A stretch of 64,000 bases of DNA, taken from NCBI GenBank assembly GCA_014871385.1, contig CM026422.1, positions 12,450,831 to 12,514,830 on the forward strand. Reading direction: 5' to 3'. This document shows, one piece after another, positions 34,426 to 44,032 of this stretch. Under the pieces are notes generated by a model. That model was not told the origin of the DNA. It did no database searches and saw nothing but the letters and a program-made list of their open reading frames with translations. A program made the position numbers and the translations under genes. The stretch is from Ceratodon purpureus. Lineage: Eukaryota; Streptophyta; Bryopsida; Pseudoditrichales; Ditrichaceae. Each line of letters begins with the position of its first letter. Position 1 is the first letter of the stretch.

Positions 34426-37400
34426 ATGGCCTCTCTACGGTCTCATGATGGAGGTATTCCTTTTGTGATGTCAGTAGGTCCAGACAATAAGGTAGTTGTG
34501 GAGGAGCGATTACTTAGCCTCAGGTTTGGGTTTAGAGCTGGGACTATTTACGTGGAAGAAGAGATCTTCGATGATAATGGTGAGATTCTTGAGTGTGTAT
34601 TTCAAGTGAAGGATTGTACACCCGATGGTTACGTCTGGACTCTTAGCACTGGAACTTTCAAGGTTTATGGGTTATCACATGCACAGATGTCTGAGTCTAC
34701 TGTTCTTTTGACCCCTCCCCCCTCCACGTCAACAGTTCAAGTTCCTGGTCTAGCATCTGTCAAAATTGAACCCAGTGACAACTCAGTACATTTGTTGAGT
34801 GACTCGGATGATGACACTCACAGTGAGATCAAGCTAGGAGACACTAGGTCAAATCCATTTCAGAGTCGTGGATCCCAAGACTCAGGTCGTCCATCTCGAC
34901 AGGGTAGTCGTTCTAGTATATCTGCGTCATTGTCTACAGGGCGTCCACCTATTCACCCTGCTTCAAAAAAAAACAGGAGCATTATGTTTTCCATCAGAAT
35001 GACAGCATCAAGAAGGGGCTCCCGATCAGAATTATCGAAGATTGATTTCGATACTATTGAACATGAACAAGTGAAGTACTTACCGCCAGTTTACGATGGA
35101 GACAAGATTTTCGAACTGCCCCCTGTACCAGAAGGAGTTCCAAATCCATTTGGAGGTGGAATGGACGGGATGAGCAAGCAGTATGATGGCCACACCTGGT
35201 GCAAGACCATGACCACAAACATCAAGAACGAGTATGGCCTCACATATCGTAAGTCATCCTGTACTGGACACTTACAATGTCCCAACCTGAGTTGCGATTA
35301 CATCTGCAGGAATAATGGGATGGTAAATAGCACAGAATGGTCAGGCGTAGCTTTAGTACCATTCTCTGTGGGAGGCTCCCCCACAGAGAAATCTACTTTA
35401 GCATGCAAAGTATGTCAGACACCTCCTAATTGTCTAGCATTGTGCGACGCAAGGATCTATCATGTGTCGTCTTCAGACAATGATATGACCCCTGCGGCGA
35501 TTCATTTAGGACGTCATAGACATCCTGTATCTCAGGGCAGATGTCAAGATTCTATGGATATCATGTTTGACTGCATAGCTAAGGAGGTTCAGAGGACACC
35601 TAACGCCAAAAACTCTGCTATAGTTCTAGCGGCCAGCAAGCAGTACCTTGCCGATGCTCTGATCCGTCCTACTGCAGGAGGCAGTCATCTTCGAGGAGCA
35701 TCTATGGATGCTGTAATGGACCAATTTGAAACTCTTTCTTCACCGAATATACGCAATTTTGTTTCTGGATCGAAGAGGTTTTTCCGTCAAGGAAGAGGAG
35801 TCACAGATAGCATCTTGGAGCTGAAGGATTACTCCAACTTTGATTTCATCCACCGTAATCAATTCCCTGGACAGAATGAAGGCAAGGTGTTTCTGTTCAA
35901 GATGTCCACTGATCGTCCAGGAAGCGGTGTGGATCTGGTAAAGCGCATGCAGCCTGGAGGTGATCTTCAAGACTGCTGGATCATGTTCGACCATGTTAGG
36001 CGCGTAGCTGACTGGACCACTATGGCATGCCACGTTTATGACAGTAAGTATTGTAAAGTTATGACAATTGCTCTTTGTGACATGCAATCCGAAGATGCTG
36101 CTGCTCAAGAGTTATTTTGGCTCCAGCTCAATGAAGTTATGCGCAAGAACGGCCTTGAAAATACAAATTTCAAAGGATTCATGGCTGACAATGCTGGAGC
36201 CAACTGGCACGCTGTTCGGAAGGTGTATGGGAACGGAGACCCCAATGATCCCATGGAAGAACGGGAGCGCACTTGTCTTTTCCACTGGACAAAGTGCCTT
36301 CAGAGAGCTACTTCTCGGAATATCTTGCCAAGCTTTCAAGACCAACACAAAGCTTTGTGCAAAGTATGGAAGGACGCAAAGACCCAAGAGGAAGCAGAAG
36401 CGCAGTACAACGTCATCCGCGGGTGGTGGCTTTCGTCAGGCGCTACAACTGAAGAAGGAAGGCGTCATCTAAATGATTGGATGGTTTTCTGGCACTATCG
36501 GTATAGACAATGGGGAGGCTCGATGCAGCTTGTAAGTTCGTTCATCTCTAAACCTACCATAAAGTATTAGTATACCTCGCTATTTAACTGTAATCCTGAA
36601 AATGACATGATTTATTTTATTGTATTTCCCAGGATCTTACCCTTGACGAGAGAGCCGACATGCCTTCCTGCAACCTTGCGGAAACTGTGCATAACAGATG
36701 GCTTCAACAATCAGGAAATACAATGACCTGTTTGTACGAGGCAACAGTGGATGATATGATCCGAGCATTCATGCAGATCACTAGCTACCGGTCTTGGCTG
36801 AAGGGAGGAAAGGGCGGTAAAGGTCCGGACAGAGCAGAACTTCGTTTACGCCACGCTCAACGGTCTGGTGACCCCAAGTTGATTGCTGAAGCAGTTAATT
36901 CCTACCCGGGAGCCGAGGATTTAATGACGAAGAAAGGAGGCTTGGAAGGTGCAGAGATCTTTGGATCTACAAAACGGAAGTTAGATTTGCCGCCTGGTTC
37001 GAGTCATGACTCACATCGCTATGATACAGTGAATTATTCCATTCCTCGTGATGGCACGCGATCCACCAGGGCACGCATTGAGGAGGCTCTTTCTCAACCT
37101 GACTCTGGTGTTGAACACATTACTTCAGTGCAGGAGACAGATTGCGATCCGTCTAAGTGGCACATTGCCAGACTGTCCGGCAAATCTAACCGAAAATGCC
37201 AAGCAATGCAGGCTCATACAAATGAGAAGTGCGATACCCGAGTGCGCCGAGGTACACATGGTACGCCTGCTCCTACCTATGTAGGGCTGAAGAAGGAATT
37301 CAGAACCGATCGCCATATTTCTACTGACTTCTGGTTTTGCGCCGATGACATTAATAGATGTGTGAAGGGCACAAAGAAGTCGTTTGTGATCGATTGGCCG

Positions 37401-38010
37401 TCTATCCCGCAGACCTGGCCTGTGAAAATGGGCACGAACCTAACCATCAAAGAGATTTTGGCTCTTGAAGAGGCCGGCTTCCAACTCCAACAACGTGGAC
37501 GGTGGAGTACTATCACCTCGTCGTCAGTTCCAGGTTTCTGCTAATATGCCGCTTCCAAGGAGTCATTTCCCGGTTCCTGTCGATCCGGATACACACCCGA
37601 CGACTCGAAACGGATATGCCATCAGGAGAAGTTCTGACGCTCCTACCTCCGACCACCGAAACAAGTGGAGCAGCGCTGGTCTCATGAACAACTATTGGAT
37701 TACAAATGTAACATCGATTCCATATCCAGGATTTGGCTGCGTCATCTCCTTGAAGAGCCCAAGTGAAACGATATATTGTATCACCATCACGGACTTCCCT
37801 GGATGTACTTGCCCCGACTTCATGAAAATGACTTCGGAAACCCTTGGCAAAAGAGGACAGTGGAAGTACTGCAAACATGTTTATTATATCTTCCGCTATC
37901 TATGTGAGATGGATTACAAGGTTGATACTTTTATGCACGCCCCTAGCTTCAGCTTCAACGAAGTTATGCGTGTTCTGGAGATGGCCAAAGTTGCTGAACC
38001 GCTTCAGTAG
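34426..38010 (+). CDS. MULE transposase with SWIM zinc finger
   Basis: Exon 1 is 34426-36531, with donor CAGCTT|GTAAGT. Exon 2 starts at 36633 after TTTCCCAG, in phase. The N-terminal third is Ser-rich with Gln/Arg stretches. It is followed by a Cys-rich knuckle (CTGHLQCPNLSCDYIC; CKVCQTPPNC), a core with WIMFDHVRR, a GFMADNAGAN segment and CLFHWTKCLQR, then NLAETVHNRWLQ. The C-terminus has a SWIM finger, CTCPDF...YCKHVYYI near 37.80-37.88 kb. Between about 37450 and 37560 the frame shifts by one base; only a 34-nt intron-like interval would repair it, so a frameshift or assembly error is likely. The family acts in the nucleus, binding the terminal repeats and cutting as a DDE enzyme. Confidence 0.8.
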
Positions 38011-38217
38011 TTTCTTATGGTTAGACTGTGAAATTAAGTGACCAACACAGTTCAAGAATACATTATATGAATAGCGGAATTGATTTGTTTTGTCTTTGTG
38101 ATGGATTTGGAATCCGCAGAACATAAATAAAGGTCACTATTTCTTTATATATTGTCCACCTCTCGAATGTGTTTCTGGTAAAATGAAAGAAAAAAAAAAA
38201 AAATCTTCCAATGTTAG

Positions 38218-38255
38218 GGAATATTCTTCTCTCGGATCCGAGAGAAGAATATTCC
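38218..38255. repeat. Perfect 38-bp palindrome
   Basis: Two 19-bp halves, GGAATATTCTTCTCTCGGA and its exact complement, centred on GGATCC. A third half-copy follows at about 38264-38281. It is 0.2 kb downstream of the transposase stop, inside the MULE. It could form a cruciform or a strong RNA hairpin. Confidence 0.95.
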
Positions 38256-38516
38256 TTCATACCTTGGAAATATTCTTCTCTCATATCAGCGTCCACAGAA
38301 ATGCAATAAATTTTTTTTTAAAAAAGATTGGATATACATTCTGTATGTGACTTAAACAGTAAGATTTTCCCTCCAACCATTCACATTTTATTAATTCCAC
38401 GGTTATAGGGTCTACTTTATTTGCATTCATATATTCCAACAAAGTGTCCTAAATTGCTCATCATTGTTTGATTGTTCTCCAAAAAATTCAAAAAAAAAAA
38501 AAAAAAAATTCAAATT

Positions 38517-38585
38517 TTTACCTAAAAATTTGAAAATTTAGTGCTCACCGCTCACTGCTCACCGCTCACCGCTTACAAGATAGCG
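38517..38585 (-). repeat. MULE right terminal inverted repeat with heptads
   Basis: Reverse complement of the left tip: AAAATTTGAAAATTTAGTGC, then GCTCACCG-type heptads, then ACAAGATAGC. The target copy GGCCCGTGCCT follows at 38591-38601 after a few terminal bases. Confidence 0.85.
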
Positions 38586-38590
38586 TCGCT

Positions 38591-39990
38591 GGCCCGTGCC
38601 TTGCACAATTTGTAGAGGCTCTCAGAAGTCTCTCTCTCTCCTCCATCAATCTTCGATTATCCCGTCTTAGGTGGAACGCATGATTCTCCATCTGTAGTAC
38701 GTAATTTTGCCTTGTTCGCTCCAACTCTAGTTCTTCCTCAAAATAGCTATCTCTTACAACTCGACCGGGAGGGTATCCAAAAGGAGGAGGTGGTACTCTG
38801 TCATCGCGATGAAGTACGTTGCGGTTGTCCCCGCTATTGTGATCAGTACCGTCGGTGTGATAACCTAGAGGTGGAGGAAATATTCCAGGCGAAGTCCGCG
38901 AAGATGATCTGTAATCATCTTCTGCAAATAGGGCAGATGGGGTACCATGACCACCATATCCGCGGTATGGAGGGGGAGTTGCGTAATCATCACGTCCCAG
39001 TCTCTGCGTATCTTCTTCGCGATCTGGGGAATAACCGTGAGGTACCTCTCTCGGAGGTGTTCGATGGCGCGGACTAGCACTCCTTGGAGGACTCGGTATT
39101 TCCGACCAGCCGTCGTCATAGTTACTAAAGTATCTTGATCCCGTTGCATAATCTGGCCACGGTCGTCCCCCATAGGGTCCATACGTGCTATCCGCAAAGT
39201 CAAAGGGTAAATCAGCTCCTTCCGGTTTCCCGTGGCCATAGCCTTGTTCGTGGGGTCCCATGTCCTGACGATCTAGCGAACGGTGTCCCCCGTGGGCAGA
39301 GCTTTGTCCATACTCCTCATGGTTGGTACGTGATGACTCTCTGGCACGATGCCCTCTGCGATTCCTTGGATTTTCGTTTGAGCGACGCCCTCGATAGTTG
39401 TCTTCATCATCATAGCTTAAACGACGTCTCTCCTGTTCCTCATCATTATATTCGATGGCTAGAGTTTGTATTCCTGCATCTTGTGCCGGTGGACTCCGAC
39501 GGTTTGAAATATGTAATGGGGGACAATCGCTATGTCCACTCCAGTCTGTTACAAGATCCATGCTGTCTCTGTTCATTCTATCTGTCCTCAGGCCCGAGAC
39601 TGTGGTCCAGTCAACCCTCTTATGTAAGACTATCTCCGCCCACACCATTGCCATATTCGAATACAACATGATATGAGGTCGGGAGTTCTGGATTCGTGCT
39701 GCTCGAAAAACCTCGTTGTATCGAATTTTGAAATGATTACTTTCACAATTGTCGATCCTGATCTCTCCCCGTGTTGCTTGTTTCTCCGCAGCCTCGGTAC
39801 GTAGATGTACTGGGATCAACTTCATGAGGTGCTTCATCTTGACATATTCCTTGCAAGTTACCATCCGCCATGGTGATGGTTCCCCCTCCCATCCAATCTC
39901 TGCTACACAATCAGGGTCATTCGTAGCGTATGGATCCAAGGGGTGTTTCCTTTTAGGAGTGGAGGGTCCTCCCCGGTCGTTACGAGGCAT
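38591..39990 (-). CDS. Gene B, 5-prime part: CK-x-Y domain protein with charged, RS-rich tail
   Basis: Starts at ATG 39990 (MPRNDRGGPSTPKRKHPLDP), ahead of which codons look like UTR. The globular domain spans about residues 30-150: VTCKEYVKMKHLMKLIPVHL, then MLYSNMAMVWAEIVLHKRVDW. It aligns with gene C (KECKKYVKMYHIDKLWP and AELILKRKIRWCTY). The rest is low-complexity Arg/Ser/Gly/Tyr/Pro-rich, then a short helical segment ending RERLLRASTNCARHGP at the MULE. The C-terminal 35 or so residues are now at 25591-25704. The gene would be intact without the MULE. I do not recognise the family, and function is unknown. Confidence 0.7.
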
Positions 39991-40374
39991 GGCGAAAGTC
40001 CGGTAAGCGAGTAGCTGTGAATACCGTGTATCGTACCAACCTCGTAACAATGCCTGTAACTTCTCCCCACCGTATAAAAGTTGATTTAATCTCGTATATA
40101 TCTAGTGCATAAGGACTAAAACAAAACCCAGAACTCCTGCCAAAAAACCGTACGTATGAAGCACTATATTGTTGGTTTCATAATAACCAACAAACGGTGC
40201 TGACAACCCTAAACACAATCCCACGATAACCCGTAGGGAAGTAGTAAAAGCTTGGAGGAACGCAACTGAGCTGAAGTAAATCCAGCACATGTAGCACGAG
40301 CACCCAAGTGAAGAAAAAGGAAGAAGGGCCAGCCATTTATGCTGGCCCGAACCCCTAGGCAGCCAGTTAGGTCA

Positions 40375-41037
40375 AACGACGGCCCCCCTACGGCCGTTGG
40401 ATCTCGGGGAATGGAGAATCCAACGTCCGTAACTGGTCCGTCGCGGGAGCGGTCGCGGCCGTCCACGATCGCGGCCGCGACCGGTCGTGCGGCCGCGACC
40501 GCTCCCCAAAGGGTGCGTCGGTGGACCGCCGCCCCGCGGTCGGGACGGCCGACCACGTCGACGGGCGTCCCCGGGGTCGGCCGCGGCCCACCGCGGGAAC
40601 GGCCGTGCTCCACCCCGCGGTCGGAGGCTGCAGCGGCGTGGTCGGCCACGGCCGACCACGCCGACGGCCCTTCCGACCGCGGGGTGGGCCGTGGCCGTCC
40701 CCGGGGACGGCCGTGGTGAACCCCGCGGGGACGGCCTTGTCCGACCCCACGGGGACGGCCTTGTCCGACCCCACGGGGACGGCCGTGCTCCACCCCGCGG
40801 TCGGCCACGGCTGTCCACGCGGTCGGCCAGGGCCGTCCACGCGGACGGACCTTCCGACCGCGGGGTCGGCCGCGGCCGACTCCGGGGTCGGGGGGCTGCG
40901 ACCGCGGTGTCGGCCACGACCGTCCCCGCGTGGACGGCCGTCGTCCGCAGCCGTAGGATCTTCTCGTCGTAGAAGATCCGACGGCCGTGGGCGACGGCCG
41001 TCCACGCGGGGTCGGCCGTGGCCGTCCCCGGGGACGG

Positions 41038-41040
<3 letters not shown>
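40375..41040. repeat. GGACGGCC array upstream of gene B
   Basis: About 665 bp of GGACGGCC/GGCCGTCC/GCGGTCGG words, like the other three arrays. Internal short tandem units such as GACGGCCTTGTCCGACCCCA occur twice near 40730. It lies upstream of gene B on the minus strand and separates it from a poly-G tract. Confidence 0.85.

Positions 41041-41068
<28 letters not shown>
41040..41068 (+). repeat. 29-nt poly-G run
   Basis: An unbroken run of 29 G at the distal edge of the array, followed by a C/T-rich stretch (CTCCTCCCC type) on the same strand. Such a run can form G-quadruplexes, and its exact length is prone to sequencing error. Confidence 0.9.
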
Positions 41069-41152
41069 AGGGTCGAAGGAACTCCCCTCCCCTTGTGTTT
41101 TCTCTCCTCTCCTCCCCCCTCTCCTCCCCTACTCTCCCCCCTCCTTCTTGTC

Positions 41153-41180
41153 CCAAACAATCCCACTTGGGATTGTTTGG
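41153..41180. repeat. 13-bp stem hairpin with 2-nt loop
   Basis: CCAAACAATCCCA, CT, then the exact complement TGGGATTGTTTGG. It lies at the outer end of the array-bearing unit, comparable in position to the GC hairpins near the block ends. Confidence 0.9.
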
Positions 41181-43254
41181 ACAGCATATCTCCTACAAAT
41201 GGAAAATTCAGACATATCCCGGATATTGTGGGGAATGTCCTGAAGATCCTGTGATCGGGGAGGTGGGGTCGACGTTTGAAATTGGGATCCAATGAACTAT
41301 GTGATATTTTGGTTCTTTGGGGGTGGATAACCCCCTAGGATCTACAAATAATGTGAACACGTTTATGAAGAAGAATATATATCCTATTGAATGGAAAGAA
41401 CCGTAAACATTGTGGGTACACTAAAACAGTTTTTACCAATTGTCATTTAAAGAAACGAAGTTACTCATGTTTAGCATACGGTAATGAATTAACATTTTAT
41501 ACTAACGAATCAAAAGAGTAAATGTCAACAACAATATGATAAGAGGAACATCGCGGAGAGAATGCACTAGAAATAATTCAACGCATAAATTGATGTACAC
41601 ACTTGGTTTTTCATGCGGCGCACCTTACGTTTAAATGGTTAAGAGATTTGCATTTATATTTCACCGGTTTACGGTTTAGGGTAATCTCTTAGAAATATAG
41701 ATCCAATTTCTTCTCGATTAGTGGTATACAATGAAAATATTTATATAGATTCTTTGACTCTAATTTTTAATGGAATGATTTACCCCAGTTTTATTTCTTT
41801 AATTTTACATACTCTCGTTCTTTAGTATTATGGTAGAATCAAAAATAAAAACATAAATAGTAGTTTAGATTATGAGAGAAACTAGAGATAATAATAAAGT
41901 GAAATAAACCAAAACAAACATTCAATTCTCTTGGGATTATGCAATTCATGGGAGGAATAAAACTCAAATCATTGTTTTCATAACAAATGGTCCAATTCTA
42001 ATTTCTCATGGCTGGTTTAGAGTTATTTGAAATATTAAAACTCTCCTTCCTCTTTAATGTCTTTTATTTTACAAACTTCCATACCGTAGTACTGTGTTAT
42101 CATTAAAAAAAAATAAAAAAAATCACTAGCTCACATTATGAGATGAGGAAGGGATAATAGTAAAAAACAAATTTAAAACAGAAAACATTCAACCGTCACT
42201 GAATAATGCCAATTTGTGAACGACTATAATTGAAATCATTGTTTTTATAAACAACTCTAGTTTCCAACGCCCAGATTTGAGTTGTACCTTGCAACTTATA
42301 TGAAATAAAATAAATAAATTAGGTAATACATTTACATTATACTCTATACAAATATATGTTTATTCATATACACTTTAACGTAAATATAAATATGGAATTG
42401 GATTCTAACTTGTACAATGTATAGTACATACGTACAAAAGTAATCACTTACTAATGACACAATGAGAGAATTTAACAAGCACGAATGAGAGAATTTAACA
42501 AGTAAAATGGTGGAATAGTGGTCGAATTAGTAAAATATACTTTAACATGGGTCATGGAGGAAATAAATCGAAATACGAACGTTCAAAACGATATGAAAGG
42601 AAAAAATTCACGAAATGACATTTATGGAGCTTCGAGGGTTGAAGTTCTAAATTAGACAAATTAGACGTTAAAAAAAGGGCATAAACTAGAGGGGAATAAA
42701 CATAGAGGAAAATAAAGAAGAGGTAAATGAATACAATATTCGAAATTGGAAATTGTATAGAGGGAGGAACGTTAAAAGTACATAAAGAGATGGTAACTCG
42801 AATTAAATTGATAATATGAAGCCGTTTAATGAAAGTATAATAGAAGCACTTATGTATTTAAAAAAACAAAAATTCAAAGCGGAGAATAAGAAGACGGAGA
42901 ACTATTTAGATTACAATCCCTGAAACAAGTTTAGATGAGTTCGATTTCTGCAAGGAACTTTTGGAGTGCGATGATAGACCACCTTGAAATGCGTACGATA
43001 GAAACAACAGAAATAATGATTCGAATAAATGACACATACATTAACTTCAGTGGAGCGTACAAAATAATGACTCGTTGAAGAATTTAGATGCTTTGCATAC
43101 CATGAAGTATTTTAATTCATGTTTACATTAACTGCTGTTCTCATTTTAATTGGTGAAAGAAATTAACAGGTTTAGTGTAATATGTGGTCGGAAGATGTAG
43201 CATTATATGTTTTTTTCATTTGTATTTTAAAAAAGGGGGGGGAGGGAAATTTCC
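41181..43254. other. AT-rich spacer between the two array-bearing gene pairs
   Basis: About 2 kb without a plausible gene. Polypurine/AT-rich sequence with local near-duplications such as AATGAGAGAATTTAACAAG (42463 and 42485). It separates the kinase-like/B pair from the C/hAT pair. Confidence 0.45.
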
Positions 43255-43800
43255 CGCGGCCGCGACGGCCTCGTCCCCACGGTCGGGGGCCGTTTCCACG
43301 GCCGTGGGCCGTCTCCGCGAGGGCCCGTCCGCGGGGGCGGCCCTTCGATCGCGGCCGTGATCGAACGGCCGTCGCCTTGGAGACGGCCCCGATCGGACGG
43401 CCGCAGGCTGTCGCCGACGGTGCCGTCCCCGCGGCCGTCTCCAAGGCCGTCTACGCGGCCGTCCCCGTGCGGTCGGCCGCCATCGGACGGCGACGGCCGC
43501 GGGGACGGCCTTGGAGACGGGGGGCCGCAAGCCGCCCCCTTGGGGGCCGTCTCCAAGGCCGTCCCCTCGGCGACGGCCTTCATCGGACGGCCGTCGCCGA
43601 GGACGAGGCCCGATCGGACGGCCGCGGAGGAACGGGCCTCCGCGGCCGTCGCCGTGGCCCCCGACCCGACGTCCCCCAACGGCCGTCGTCAGGTTCGGGA
43701 CGACGGCCATTGGCCGCGGCCGTAGGATCGGGGGGCGACGGCACTAGGCTCGGGGGGACGGCCGTAGGGTTGCGGGCCGTCGCCATATATGGCGACGGCC
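43255..43800. repeat. GGACGGCC array upstream of gene C
   Basis: About 545 bp of GACGGCC/GGCCGTC words. It ends at a CArG-like TATA element and is followed by the leader of gene C. It generates long spurious ORFs on both strands. Confidence 0.85.
43783..43792 (+). promoter_or_regulatory. CArG-like/TATA element of gene C
   Basis: CCATATATGG, a perfect CArG consensus with an embedded TATATA, at the downstream edge of the array. It lies 240 bp before ATG 44033. The leader then carries a G run (about 43921-43929) followed by AGTTTTTGAATTTT, as in the kinase-like gene. Confidence 0.5.
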
Positions 43801-44032
43801 GTCCCCCACTTCCTCACTTCACTCTCCTCAATAGTCCCTCTCCTATTGCTACAGTTTCCCAATTCACTTGGGGGCTTGTTGGTACGTGGGGGTGAGGAGA
43901 TGGGGGTCCCTTTTTATTGTGGGGGGGGGAGTTTTTGAATTTTCTGTATTCGTTATTTTGTAAACGTCATTTATCAACTCCTTGTTTTCTTTAAAACAAA
44001 ACCATATCGTTTTTGTTTAAAACGAGGTTACT

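Larger units (their letters stand above)
25705..38590. mobile_element. Two-gene Mutator-like element, about 12.9 kb
   Basis: The element has matching terminal inverted repeats, an 11-bp target duplication and a disrupted host gene that rejoins in frame. It encodes two divergent genes: a ParB/methyltransferase-like gene on the minus strand and a SWIM-finger transposase on the plus strand, with 0.7 kb between them. It is therefore a candidate autonomous element. A truncated relative of its left end lies at 4182-5290. Confidence 0.88.

Noticed and set aside
40209..41295. Overlapping Arg/Pro-rich ORFs up to 315 codons
   Set aside because: Same array artefact as at 22 kb. No frame is favoured.
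43172..43895. Arg/Pro-rich ORFs on both strands
   Set aside because: Array artefact again. The real gene starts at 44033.
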